Shown here: in pieces, positions 35,595 to 47,462 of the stretch
Layout of the letters: the number at the start of each line of letters is the position of its first letter
Numbering within the stretch: position 1 is the first letter of the stretch
From: Toxonevra muliebris
Lineage: Eukaryota; Arthropoda; Insecta; Diptera; Pallopteridae
Assembly: GCA_963691655.1 (NCBI GenBank)
Contig: OY829326.1
Coordinates: forward strand, 99,509,340 to 99,573,339
Direction: 5' to 3'
Length of the DNA stretch: 64,000 nucleotides
Program-made: the position numbers and the translations under genes
Notes under the pieces: model-generated
Told to the model about the DNA's origin: nothing
The model's input: the letters and a program-made list of their open reading frames with translations, nothing else
The model's database searches: none

Positions 35595-36530
35595 TGATTA
35601 AAATACATGTGTGTGGGAGGAGTGAAAGAGGAGAGTAAGGTGGCAGCGTGTGAGACTAGAGTGAGTGAAGAAAAAGGAAAAAGAGAACCAGTGATGGGCA
35701 GAATAATGGGTGTAAGTAAAAAGGTTGAGGGAAAGTAATAAGAGATGTTGAGCAATAGGGCGAAAAGAGTGACAGAAAAAAATTGCGATGAGAGAAGACA
35801 TGAGAGGAAGAAGTGGTGAACGAAGAAAATAAAAAGAATTGGATAAGGTGATTGATCGATTTTCAGGATAAGTTAGAGAGGGAATGATTAAAAAGCTAAA
35901 TGCAAGACTGAAAAGTGAAGAGACAGATAGCGCGAGAAGAATAAAAGGGCGAGAGAAAAAAAGAAGAGGAAAAGAAGACAGGAGTAGGCAGAAGAGTGAG
36001 AAAAAAATAGAAAGAGACAGAGAGGAATAAGAAATGAGAGTTGTAGGAAGAGAGAAAAAGATAAAACTTGCGATGAAGAGAACGAAGAGATTGAGCGAAA
36101 AAAAAGAGAGAAAAAGGGAAGAAAAAAATTAAATAGAGAGACTCGGAGGAAGAAAGTGAGATGAAGTAAAAAAAAAGTGATGAGAAAGAGAGGAGAAATA
36201 AGTGGAGAGAGAAAGGAAAAAAAGAAGAAAAAAACACCGGGAAAGAAAGTAAAGTGAGAAAAAAAGAGAGAGAGTGAGAGAAAGAAACCATAAGATAAAA
36301 GAGTGATATGAAGAAAACGAGAAAATAGTGATAGTAACAGAAAGAGAGATAGAGAGAGAGAGAGAGAGCGTGAAAGGAAGAAAGAGGAGAAGAGTAAGAA
36401 GAAGTGAATGAGTGAGATAATACGAAGAAAGAAATTGAAATGAAGAGAAAAAATTAGACGAAAAGGAAGAGTGAATCGATAGAGAGAGAAGCGAGAGAAA
36501 GAAATACTAAGAATATGGTAGATGGGACAG
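35595..36530 (+). repeat. Long polypurine (GA-rich) tract
   Basis: About 930 bp in which the plus strand is overwhelmingly A and G, with few pyrimidines and no fixed repeat unit apart from a short (GA)n at 36349-36369. The 216- and 131-residue minus-strand frames over it are serine/phenylalanine/leucine low-complexity translations of the pyrimidine strand, not genes. Confidence 0.9.
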
Positions 36531-36604
36531 CAAAGCAACTGATCTCAGATAGAATAGTCGTAAAGCTCTCATTTCAAAGGCTCCGGGAGAAACCAAGAAA
36601 CAAT

Positions 36605-37170
36605 TCTTTTAACTCTTTCAGGGTCAGTGGCCACCTGTGACTCGCAGTGCATATTTCTTAGAAAGATTTGCGCCAATTTTAACATGCTTATGCTTTAAAA
36701 AGAAAAATGATTGCAATCTAATTAGTATCAAAAAGTTTGGGACTCTTACTTAATTTACTTTATTTACACAGTTTTTGCAAAAATACGAAAAATTTCGTGT
36801 ATCTTAGGAGAAAACTATTTATGCTCTCAAACATAATTTCTAATAGTTTTACATTTGTGGTTACTCTTTTTGAAAATTTTAGTTTTTTTTATGGGTTATC
36901 GGTGGATAACGTAAGATTCTGACTGGAAACTGTTAAAGAACTTTTTGCAATGAAATGGGCGTTAGAAAATACGAATACGCACATGGTTTTTCTCTATCTT
37001 CTTGAGTTTAATTACGGTCAAGAAAGAGTGATGTTAACATTTAATACCAAGAAACTTCGTTCGTCTTTAAAAAAATATTTAATAAAAATGTTCTGAAAGA
37101 GTTCGTAAGGCCACAGGGTCACCTGTAAAAGTTCTGGCTTTCAGAGGCGAAAAGTTATGTTTGCATTGTC
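36605..37170. repeat. Dyad-bearing repeats with TTAA-like end
   Basis: It starts TTTTAACTCTTTCAGGGTCA with the dyad GTGGCCACCTGTGAC at 36629-36643. A weak inverted partner near 36920-36936 (GACTGGAAACTGTTAAA) suggests a ~325 bp TTAA element. A related block at 37100-37165 carries CAGGGTCACCTG and matches 28470-28560. Boundaries are tentative. Confidence 0.4.
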
Positions 37171-37527
37171 TCCTTTGGGTTGGCTTAAGTTCATATATCT
37201 TGAAATTTATATTTCCTATAATTTCCAAAACTTTTTCCAGTGAAATTTCTACTTCATAAAATTTCTGCCACTTGAAAGCTTCTGGTTTCACCGTATTAAT
37301 TTTTCTTTGATCGCGAAACCATATCCATCTCTCGAAACCTTAACCACTTGAAATTTCTACCATCCAAATATTCTATATAATAAAATTTCGATGAGTCGAT
37401 TACTTTTATTATTTGCAAAAAGAAAAAAAATTCAAAATCTCTCAATTTTTATAACGGGCAATATTTTTTTCCTTTAAATGTCCAATTCTAGGATTTTATT
37501 TCCCTCCAATTTTCTATCTCTTAAAAG

Positions 37528-37905
37528 GACAACCTCGATTGTCTAGTGGATAGTGCATTAGACTTTCATTCAGAAGGTTGCGGGTTCGATTTCCGTCTTG
37601 GTCTGGTGGTTAATTCTCATAAATTTCTTATATTCACTATCGATATGAAGTGGATGAGAATTATAAGAATGTGTACAAGTACACACCTTGGTTGGTAATG
37701 GCAAAACCACCGAGCTGATAACAAACTGCCACACAGCCGTTCGGAATCGGCGTTAAACTGTAGGTCCTACAATTGCCACTGTGGCAGAGTGCCAGACTCT
37801 TATCTCTGGAGACCTGAGTCCGATTCTCGGCTTGGGTATGTTTCTTATCTATCTTCTTTCCCTCTGCCTACTTTCGAGTCGTCCTCTTTCAAATAATAAT
37901 AATAA
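37528..37905 (+). mobile_element. Complete SINE with two tRNA-like modules
   Basis: A 378 bp element bounded by an exact 12 bp direct repeat ATCTCTTAAAAG (37516-37527 and 37906-37917) and ending in an (AAT)n tail. The head has RNA polymerase III-style boxes: A box TGTCTAGTGGATAG (37540-37553) and B box GGTTCGATTTC near 37581-37591, spaced as in a tRNA. A second tRNA-like block with GTGGCAGAGTGCCAGACTC (about 37783-37801) and GAGTCCGATTCTC (about 37820-37832) lies near the 3' end. A related but diverged and interrupted copy begins at 59344. SINEs have no protein and depend on a LINE for movement. The partner LINE is not identified here. Confidence 0.9.
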
Positions 37906-37917
37906 ATCTCTTAAAAG

Positions 37918-40900
37918 TATTCTACTTTTTTTTTAATTGCTTAGATCGCTTTATTAGACTCTGCGAACACTAGAAAATTATTCCCAACTTATCATACCTT
38001 TGTTAAGCCAAATAGTATAATATTCAACGCTTATACCCTACAAGTATGCAACAAAATACCCATCCACTCATATGTATGTATGCCTCATAGTATACAATAA
38101 GTAAAATACAAAATATACTATACTCCAAACTGAAAAGCTCAAGTATAAATGCTTAACGCACACCCAACAAAATAAAAAAATAAAAAAAAGAGAAAAGGAT
38201 TTCCTTTCAAACACTTGTACATGTTGGCGTAGGAGTAGAGAAGTAAACTCTTTTCCAATTTAAGCCTTTTGTTAAAAAACTACCTTGAAAAAAAAAAAAT
38301 AAAAAATGAAATGAAAACGAGTTAAAGGCAAAGTCAAAAAAAAAAAAAAATGAAAGTGAAGTATAAGGAATGCGTTTGGGAATGAGTGAGAAAAGTGCTG
38401 AGAATATTTTAAAGTCTAATTTACTTCGTTTTTTTTGTTTGTTTGTTGGTTAACGCGCGTAAAGCGATTGCGTGTTTGTGTGTGCGGTGGAGCGCCTATA
38501 AGCATACTACAATATGTGATCCTGAAAAAAAATTTAAATTTTCCTTTTTATACACCATCGTTTTCTTATTATTTGAGCTGTCTTGTGCTTCTCGATATTT
38601 TCAATTTAAATGCAGTATGCGCGAAAATGTTGGAAAGAAACAATTTTTTATTTATAGGTACTTTTAAATGTGAATTTGAATTTTTTATTTTTTGGGTTTT
38701 CAGAAAATTTCCCTTAAGGTTTCAAATTGCCCAAAAAAAAAACAACGGGAAAAAGAGAACAATGGAATATATGTTTAATTCTTGTAGGTATATGCATGTA
38801 TTTTGGAAATATTAATTTAAATAAAATAGTAAATTATTGTACTATAGAGAAAAGGAGGTTAAGTTTTCTTTCTGAGAAGAATAAAGCGATTTGTAAAAGT
38901 GTTATTGTTAATAACTCAAACTCTGGCACTGATAAATCCATAATCGGTTGAAGCTTCACAAGCAGAGTTCCACCTGAATCCTTCGCCAAACACAATTTTG
39001 GGCAACTAGGCTTGTTTCTCAATATACTTTGTAAATAAATATAAGCAGCTTTAGAAGCTCACATTTGAAGCATTTGATATGTGTAAATTACTCTCAAAAC
39101 ATAATGTCCAATGAGAAACACTTTACTACACACACAAACATACTTATCTACTAAATAGTACTCATATAATATAATCATGTTAAATTGCTGGGCTATTGTC
39201 TATTAGCATAAACATCATTACTCATTATCTTTATTATATACTATATTGATGCTGTTTTTGTTGCAACATCATTATCGAAGCTCAGAAGTTTGACAACAAC
39301 AACAACAACAACAGCAGCTATACTGACTGCTTTTGATGTGTCAAACTTAATAAATGAATTTTGGTCGCATTTTCCCAACCATTATTCAACCACATCATAT
39401 TTGCATAATAAATTAATAGCATTAAGGATCATTGCAAATTGTAATCGTAATGCAGGTAGGCAGAGACAACAGAGTTACAGACACATACACAATACACACT
39501 CTCTCACATGCAAATTATTTTTAATGATGCTGCTTTTATGTTTATAATATCAGCTATTTATACACAAATTGACGACGGAAAATGCCCATAATTGCATCTC
39601 TCTCATTTACGCTTCTTTGCTTTTATTTAATAGCTATAATATATTTGTAGAAATGTATGCATTTAATTAGTACACCTTTTATCAAATTTAAAGAGCTTAA
39701 AATGTTTAGGTATTATAATCTGCTAATTATTTCGCATTTGACGCATCTTCTAATGTTGAATTACAAATTAGTGCAATCATCTATGTATGCATTAGGGATG
39801 TCGTTCGGAAGTGACTTTTCTGCTTTTTCGGGACTCAAATTTCAATCCCGGGATTAATAGTTTTATCAGCTATAAAATAAAAATTGTAAAATTATTAACA
39901 AGATTCAAAAAATAACATAAATTAATATTAAATTTATTAAAGTGGCGAAATATTGCAATCATAGTATGGAAATCAAAACTAGTTTTCTGTTTCCTTACCT
40001 TTGAGTTGAGAGGAAATGTATTCCAAATCGTTCATTGTTAAATCGCTTAAAGCAGACTATGTTCGTGATGGCGTATTTTATGATAAATTATTCGGCAAAA
40101 TTTTGGCAGGAATGTCCAAAAATTTAAATGAATATAGATGAATTTCCCCACCCTATTTGTAAAAACTTTTATTTTAAGTTATTGGTGTGCTTCCGGATTA
40201 ACGTCAAGTGAAAAAACAAATAAGGAAAATTTTAAATTTCTTATTGTTTCTCAACCCGCACTTACAACATTTTTAATTGCAGCTTTTCGTTTGATTTAAG
40301 CCTTCTGTTAATCATTTAGCTATCCATCAAACATTCGAATTCTTCAAAATTTTTTACAAATTTCAAATGGCGAAAAATACACGAAATGTTTAATGTTACT
40401 GAAGATCTAACTATTTCACATATATGTAGAATGATTAAAACAGTTTATTTAATTTAATTCATTGATTAATTTAATTGGTAATTAATTCATTTGTTTAAAA
40501 TAATAATAATGAGAAAATTGAAAGTAAAAGTGTCCGTCCGATGTCCATTGATTTCTTTATTACAATCAACTGTATCGCCAACTTCACGCTAACGACTTTG
40601 GCACAACTTGCCTTCCTTACGAAAACTTTACAACTAACTCTCTTCTCCTTCTTTTCCGTCTGTCAATCTTATTTTTCTATTCTAATTCCTGTCTGTCCGA
40701 GCTGCAATTTTAAGTAATGTCAGTATTGCCTACTTCACAGTCCGCTACTAATTCCTCCAATCCCACATATATTTGGAGGAGAGTTTCAGGCCGAATGCAA
40801 AAAAATTGCTGGCATGAATTCCAAAGTTGTTGCCAAAGTTCGTTTTGTCGACCACAAACTTTTTATGGTATTTCATGACAGTCGCAGTTGAAAACTTAGA

Positions 40901-41893
40901 CTGCAACCACGTTTATCTAAATGAAGTGTGTGACTTTTTTCCTATATGTTTTTGTTTTCGATATGATGACGGGCAAAAAGTAGCGGGGGCCGCGAAAAGT
41001 GCCCAGACTCGGACCACCTTTGTTTTGATTGTTATAATCTATTTTGTCATCGGAAAGTAATTTTTAAGCACCAGAAAGGGTAAAAACGTTATTTGAAAAT
41101 GAATTTTTGTGATTTTTTTTGTTATGCCTCGTCGCCGAAACAATTCTGTTGCATGTATAGAAAGCAAGGCACCAGTTCATTTTAAATGCACCAGTATGAC
41201 GCAAAGCAACTTTATTTGTTGAAATTACGGTTCGGATTAATATCGCTAGTTTACAGTTATTTTGTGCTAAGGATACTACAATTTTTCTTTTATGTACTTT
41301 TGCACGCTAAATTCGAAAATCGGATTCAACAAATTTTTTAGGGATAGGTTTTTGAGATATAATTTTTCCAAAGGTAGCTTAGGAGAAATCGTCTTTAAAT
41401 GTTGCTGATTTCAGTCTGGTCATGTTCACATGTTTACTGGTCTTAAACCATTTTATATATCACACTACTGTCTTCGGCATTGTTGTCGCTATTATTAATA
41501 CTAAAGTACTGAACACACTAAAACTAGAATTTTACATTTAAATAGTATTTTCGACCAGAGAAAGCTGCAAAGTTTCATCAGAATAAAGCATTCAATTTAT
41601 GTTATAAAAATCAGCATAATATTTTTGGATTTCCTCTAAATTGAAGGTAGCACACTGAAAGTCACCAGTGCAATCATAACTCTAGAAAACAAAAAATTTA
41701 TACATTATTTTGCACTTACAATGTTTTTGCATTTTTCTTTGTCCTGAGCTTTCCATTTCTAGGCGAATACGCCTTCCCACTGTTTCCCAGATATTTGTTA
41801 TTTAAAATTTTCCTATTATAATAATTATTTGTCGTTTTTTGCCACGATTGCTCCCACGCACAACAAGAAGATCTCATTACTTTCCATGACTAC
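37918..41893. other. Non-coding DNA, no gene recognised
   Basis: AT-rich with CA and A runs. A (CAA)n block lies at 39291-39317. Near 39794 the sequence AGGGATGTCGTTCGG followed by AATCCCGGGATT looks like a hAT-type terminus, but no partner end or duplication was found. Frames at 38435-38815 and 40827-41060 lack motifs and are probably chance. Confidence 0.45.
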
Positions 41894-42110
41894 CCGAATA
41901 TTTATTTATTTATTTATTTAAGTCTATGGAAAAAAAATTCCTTACAGACTATACAAATTATAGTACTTAAATATAAATCAAAAGTAAACTAAATTTATGA
42001 ATAAAAAGAACTCGTCGGTAAGGCCCCAGTAACTGGAGCTAGATTTTCGCGGAAGAAATCTGTTTATGAAAAACAAATATCAAATAGAATCAAATTACTC
42101 GTTGGTGTTT
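41894..42110 (-). mobile_element. LINE 3'-end fragment with ATAAATAAATA tail
   Basis: On the minus strand this reads through AGTCTGTAAGGAA, CCATAGACTT and a tail of repeated AAATA units. The same 3'UTR features (cagact, tccatagact, T/A-rich tetramer tail) occur at 44752-44800 and, in part, at 46536-46575. It is a very short truncated copy of the LINE family that fills 43990-47462. Confidence 0.65.
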
Positions 42111-43472
42111 GTTGTGTTATTTTTGTATGCAGATAATTCGTTAGATAATTCTGAGAGATGCCGTTACTCATGTCTTCTCTCTTTCTCTTATTAACACGTT
42201 TATATCAACTCGCTTTCAATGGTGTCTCTCTGTCTGTCTGTCTGTCAGTCTGTTCGGTACAAATTTTGCAATCTATTTTAAACTAACTTCCCGATGAGCT
42301 AGAGACTTGAAATTTAAAATATAGTTCAGAACTGGAAGACAATGCAATATGAAGTATCTAAAATACATATAAATATAATAATATTTAAAATATTAGCATC
42401 GGAAGTTTTTCCATTTTTTTCATAGATCAAAGCATTGAATTCATCGTTGTTAAAATCATTGCTTTTGCGGGAGTAGAATATATTTATATGCGTATACATA
42501 CACAAATTCAAAGACAAATGAGAGAGAGAACAAAAACAAACAATAACGAACTTTTCTTTTCGTTTTGTTCCGCTTACAAAGACTATAGATTGTAAAGAGA
42601 TCGCAATTTGCTCTTGCTGGAATCGAAACAAAAAATCGTAGAAACAGCAGCGAGGTGCAATACCGATGGTGTGACAGCGACGGTTGTCAACACATCCAAC
42701 AGACAAAAATGTATGAATGGATGAGTTTGACGTGTTTAATGAAATAAATATTTAACATTTCTTTTAGCAAATAACTTTCAAAATTTACAGTATTTATATA
42801 TTCTTTATATACAAATATGTAAACGTTTTGTTTTGATTTTATGAATTTTATATAAGTACTTTTAAATCTTTTTCTACTGATTTCATGAAATCAAAATGCG
42901 AAGAAATATTATCACTATTTTCAACATTGTACCTAAATATATGTATGTAAATAAGTATATTTAGCTAAAATGTTAGAACTTTTCATATTTTATATTTTAA
43001 TATATAAATAACTTATTCTTCTTATACATTTTTACATCCATAACAAATCTTCTTCTTACTATGTACTTGGCAAATGCCTTTATTTCATTTCTGTTTCAAA
43101 ATGTAGAATCACAACGAAGTGCAATGTAAAAACAGTATTTATTGAGTACCCATTTATGTGAGAAGATATAATTTGAATTCTGTTATATTTAATGAATAGG
43201 ACTATTCGTAATCTGGGGAAAATGATCTTGCACGAGTCCAATAATTAATTGTGACATTGCTTAGACAATTGGTTTTGAGTCAATGTGTCAACAATTTCAA
43301 ATTCCAATTGAGTTCAAGTGACTTCAAAACCTCAATTGACTTCAAGTCACTCCAATTTAGTGCAAATTGTCGGTTATTAACCATGACTTCAATTAAATTG
43401 AATGCATTCTTTTACAGCTCTGGTCTTTACTTAAAATCGATTGCAAAATTTAACACACACAAGACTAAAAAG
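42111..43472. other. Non-coding DNA, no gene recognised
   Basis: A (CTGT)n microsatellite at about 42225-42246. The 126-residue minus-strand frame at 42326-42706 has no recognisable domain and typical AT-rich codon composition; I treat it as chance. The rest is AT-rich. Confidence 0.45.
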
Positions 43473-43829
43473 TAAAAAATAATAATTTAAATAAAAAATA
43501 TTTTTAATATACCACGTTTTTAAAATGGACTAAAAAGTATAAAATAATTTCTCCTAACCCCATACAGATTCACAACCACATATAGATTCCTTATCCCAAA
43601 CAGACTGTCTTGAAAATTTGTAACTGTGAATTTTAGTAGGACGAAAATACTTGTATGATTTAAAACGAAAAACGTGGGACGCATATGGATAGAGATAAAA
43701 CTGCTAGCCATTTCGGTGAACTATTCATCCATCAATTTCCTATTGCATGCGAACCACGTTTGTTGTTTTTAGTCCATTTTAAAAACGTGGTATATTAAAA
43801 ATATTTTTTATTTAAATTTTTATTATTTA
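43473..43829. mobile_element. MITE with 64 bp terminal inverted repeats
   Basis: The arms 43473-43536 and 43766-43829 are reverse complements with about three mismatches; ACCACGTTTTTAAAATGGAC lies near the inner end. The 357 bp element has no coding. The target duplication is not clear because the flanks are AT-rich. Confidence 0.8.
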
Positions 43830-44751
43830 CTGCCGCTTAAGCAATGATTTTTACAACGATGAATGCAATACTTTGTTCAATGAGCGAATTTTGAGAAACT
43901 TCCGACGCTATTATTTTTTAGTTGGCTTAACCGATTTTAAATCTGATAATTTTTGGCTAACCTACTCGTCAAGCTCTTTAAATTGATATATAATATGATA
44001 GTGTAGCACTTCTGGATATTTTGGAATAAAAATGTAGTTACACTAATAAATGTACAGATTAAGCATGTTTTTAAATACCGACTTAAAGACAGAGAAATCT
44101 AAATCTAAAGAATTTGAGATAGAATTAAATTCTATTAAGGCTCTATGAATAGGAGCAAAGAAAACATAATTTGTCTTACATACCTCCGCATAAAATAAAA
44201 CACAATGTCGAAGATTTCTGGTAGGTATGTTAGGATAGATCAGCTCTAAAAGAGTTGGACAATTCACAAATTCATTAACAATATCATATACAAATAAAAG
44301 AGACAGCATAGATCTTCTACTCTGTAAATACCGTAAATTAATCAATCTACAGCGTGCTTCATATGATGGAATAGGTTCTATAAAGCGCAAGGAACGCAGA
44401 ACGTAACGTATAAACATATTTTCAATCCGTTACAGACGGTTTATATGGCATTGATAATGCGGACTCCAGTTAAAAGCCGCATACTCAAGTATTAATCTCG
44501 CCAAGGAAGTAAACAATAGTTTGAGTGTATATGGGTCCAAGAAATCGGAACTATTGCGCCGAATGAACGCAAATAGAGAGTAAGCTTTCGGAACTATATA
44601 GTTTAAGTGAGGTACAAAAGAAAGCTTTCTATCAAACACAACACCCAAATCTTTTATTTCACTGACAGATTTTAGGTTAAAATGATCAATATGATATGAG
44701 GTAGGAATAGTACTATTTAGTTTAGCAAACGTCATGTGAAAACACTTATTA

Positions 44752-45635
44752 GTTTAGTTTAGTTTATTTCAGTCTATGGAATTACAGATCCTTACAGACT
44801 AATAGATAAAAAACAATTATAACAATAAACTAATTAATGCATATAAATAAATAAAACAATCCTTGATTTAAATAACAATTCAATAAATAAAATTAATTCA
44901 GAATAGAATATAGAATTGATTTAAAAGTTTCTCTAGCTAATGTTATATCCAAAGAAATATTTGTAAGACTAATTCTATTAAATTCAAGAAGAGCTCTCGT
45001 GATCGGCTCATTAAGTGCATAGTTTATTCTTTGCAATCCAACATTAAATAAGTCAGCATGACGCAATTTCCTTGAAGGAAATCGCGTCAGAACAATTTAT
45101 TTTACCACTGATAATATCAGTTATAAAAGTCAAGGATTGCACAGTTCTTCTGCACTCAAGAGAATTTAAATCTATAAGTAAGCAACACGCTTTGTAGGAG
45201 GGTAAAGGCTGAGAAAAATTAAGTGAACGTAAAGCAAAATTAATAAATTTTGTTTGTATCCGTTCTATTCTTTTAATGTGAGTAGCATAAAATGGATTCT
45301 ATATAAAAGAGGCATATTCCAGCCTGAAATGAACAAAAGTAGTAGTAAAGAAACTTAGCGTATACGGATCAGTAAACCTTTTACTATTCCGTCTCACAAA
45401 AGCCAGTAGAGAGCAAGATTTAGGAATAATGTAGTTTAAATGATCTAAAAACGTGAACTGTGAGTCGAATAAAACACCCAAATCAAGAGCTTTCTTATGT
45501 GATGTCAACTTCGAATTAGCAAGTTGATATGATGAATTAAGAGGACACCGAGATTTGGAAAATGTTACAAAAAAGAACTTTTTTAGATTGAAATATAGAA
45601 GATTTTTAAATCATCAGCATACAAAACAAATTTTG
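44752..45635 (-). mobile_element. LINE copy 2 nested in copy 1
   Basis: A 5'-truncated copy of the same LINE family. It begins with a second LYADDLK motif near 45625-45600 and continues FVTFSKSRCPLNSSYQL near 45560. The 45508-45299 frame follows (LGVLFDSQFTFLDHLNYIIPK). The 3'UTR ends in CTGTAAGGATCTG, CCATAGACTG and an (AAACT)n tail at 44752-44770. Copy 1 sequence fits on either side (ending DWCCFI near 45640, resuming KCFHMTFAK at 44745), so this copy landed within copy 1. Internally deleted between the YADD motif and FVTFSK. Confidence 0.7.
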
Positions 45636-46282
45636 TGTTGATAAAACAACACCAATCAAGAACTTTATCCAAACTAGACTGCAATCATATGGCGTCAGAG
45701 TGATTTTCTACTACTGAATAAAGCTTCAAGTCATCTGCATACAATAAAAATTTTGAATTCGAAAAACAGTTACCAATATCATTAATAAATAGGACGAACA
45801 ATAATGGACCTGAAATACTACTTTGAGGAACACCTGAGTTGACCCTAAAGGGAATTGATGCAATATTGTCGATAACCACAAAAGAAAGCCTATTTGTCAA
45901 GTAACTTCTGATCCATTCTAAAAAGACAGAGTGGAAACCCAATTTTGCCAATCGATAAATTATGAGAGACGTTTTAGAAAAATCAGTGTATATGGAATCA
46001 TTTTGGAAACCGTTTTGAATCGCAAGAATACAATCTTCGGTAAAAACTGAAAGATTAGTAATTGTTGAGCGACCCGAAACAAAACCATGTTGATTTGAGC
46101 ATATTAACCGCTTTTTTAACCGCAAAATAAATTTTATTTTTTATTATGCTTTCAAAGAGTTTAGAGACTGTGGTTAACTTAGAAATGGGCCTATAGTTTG
46201 AGATATCATTCTTAATACCATTTTCAAAAATAGGAGAGATAGCAGTGATTTTCCACTCATCAATAAAGACACCAGACGTTAA

Positions 46283-47192
46283 CCCATTAACGCCGAGGTG
46301 ATCAGAATTTTTACTAACTTTTCAACGTGTTTATTTATTATGTTATCTGACCAAAAAAATAATGCAATACCTCTATTCCTACGCGAAATTTGATGCCACG
46401 GCTTGAAATAAGGACAGGCGTGAATCTGACCAATTCACCCTGAATCCACCCCGGTCAAGAAATACATCACAACCCCTAGCTGTTGGGAGTAGACTGTGAT
46501 GTACGGCTATAGATCTCTCAAGATCTGAACGCCACACATTTATTTTATTTATTTAAACCTATAGACTATACGAAAATATTTTTAAGAACAAAAAAGTCTT
46601 AAAATTAGTCAGGAAACACTCTCAAAATTTTTTCAAAAATTTTTCAGATATTTTTGAAAAATTGGATTTTTTTAAATTTTCGTAAATCAGAAATTGTCTC
46701 CAAAAATTCTGAAAAAATTTGGGAGTGTTCTTTGACTAATTTTAAGACATTTTTGTTCTCATAAATTTTTTCTAAAGTTTATAGTTTTTAAGAAAACGAT
46801 AGATTAAGATTTTTATAAAATTTTTTCATTCTCGCCGTAATTTTGAAAAAACGAGTCGATGAAATTTTCTGAAAAAAATTTCTCTTAATGTTCGAGTGCC
46901 ATGATCACCTCCGATCATAGTAAAAAGTTGATACCTTTGCGGTATCATTGTGAAAAAAAAATGCGAAAAAAATTTTTTTTCGAAAATTTTCACGTTTTTC
47001 ACGTTTCAATCGACCATATTTTTTTTTCTCGGTGTCTAATCGAAATTGAGCTCAGATTCTGAAAGAGCATAAAATTTCGCGTAAGAATAGAGGTATTGCA
47101 TTATTTTTTATCCGATATTTTTAGTCCAATAACATAATAAATAAACACGTTGAAAAGTTAGTAAAAATTTTGATCACCTCGGCATTAATGGG
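46283..47192. mobile_element. piggyBac-like non-autonomous element (910 bp)
   Basis: TTAA flanks both ends (46279-46282 and 47193-47196). The ends are CCCATTAACGCCGAGGTGATC and, inverted, CCCATTAATGCCGAGGTGATC. The terminal inverted repeats extend, with small gaps, for over 100 bp, including the shared ATGCAATACCTCTATTC near 46364 and its inverse near 47085. TTAA plus CCC ends are piggyBac-type. Removing the element and one TTAA rejoins the LINE frame exactly (NKSLT followed by SGVFIDEW). It contains a LINE-3'UTR-like piece near 46536-46575 and an inner hairpin (46588-46760). No transposase. Confidence 0.88.
46588..46760. repeat. Inner hairpin of the piggyBac-like element
   Basis: The sequence around GTCTTAAAATTAGTCAGGAA (from 46589) recurs inverted as TTTGACTAATTTTAAGAC (to about 46749), with ~35-45 bp arms and a short AT-rich spacer. 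It is a secondary inverted repeat, separate from the element's TIRs. Confidence 0.7.
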
Positions 47193-47462
47193 TTAATGAT
47201 TTATTAACGAGAAGTAGTTGGATGATAGACGATGTGCAGTTTTTAAAGAATATAGAAGAGAGGCCGTCAAAAACAGTTTGAGTAGATAACTTAAGATCAC
47301 GAATACCAATTATATCATCATCTGTTAACACAAGAGACCCAAAGTCAATTGAGCTATCAGACCAATAAACGAAACTATCATGTAACACAGTTGCATCATC
47401 AAAATTAGATTTAACGTTACTCCACTCATTAATTACTTTAAAGTGAATTTTTAATATCTCCA

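Larger units (their letters stand above)
43990..47455 (-). pseudogene. Jockey/CR1-like LINE copy 1, interrupted
   Basis: An old LINE ORF2 read right to left. It starts near 47455 (frame 47463-47185: VINEWSNVKSNFDD, then FFKNCTSSI). It continues after the piggyBac-like insertion (SGVFIDEWKITAISPIF near 46270-46220, NYRPISKLTTVSKLFES near 46190). The core is at 46125-45685: NQHGFVSGRST, DFSKTS, GVPQSSISGPLLF, LLYADDLKLYS. It breaks near 45635, where a second copy is inserted, and resumes at 44735 (MTFAKLN, IKDLGVVFDRKLSF, LEYAAFNWSP) down to about 44043. It lacks RNase H. Frameshifts and stops make it inactive. The family is CR1/Daphne/jockey-like; the exact clade is uncertain. Confidence 0.8.

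Noticed and set aside
35888..36538. 216-residue minus-strand open frame
   Set aside because: It is only the pyrimidine strand of a polypurine tract; the product is almost all S, F and L with no domain, and an overlapping frame is just as open.
37528..37620. A functional tRNA gene
   Set aside because: A and B boxes are present but the anticodon and acceptor stems do not pair, and the block is the head of a SINE with its own target duplication.
39794..39860. hAT-type terminus (AGGGATGTCG with CCCGGG)
   Set aside because: No inverted partner or 8 bp duplication found within several kb.
42326..42706. 126-residue minus-strand frame as a possible host gene
   Set aside because: No recognisable domain, signal or splice context, and composition like the surrounding AT-rich DNA.
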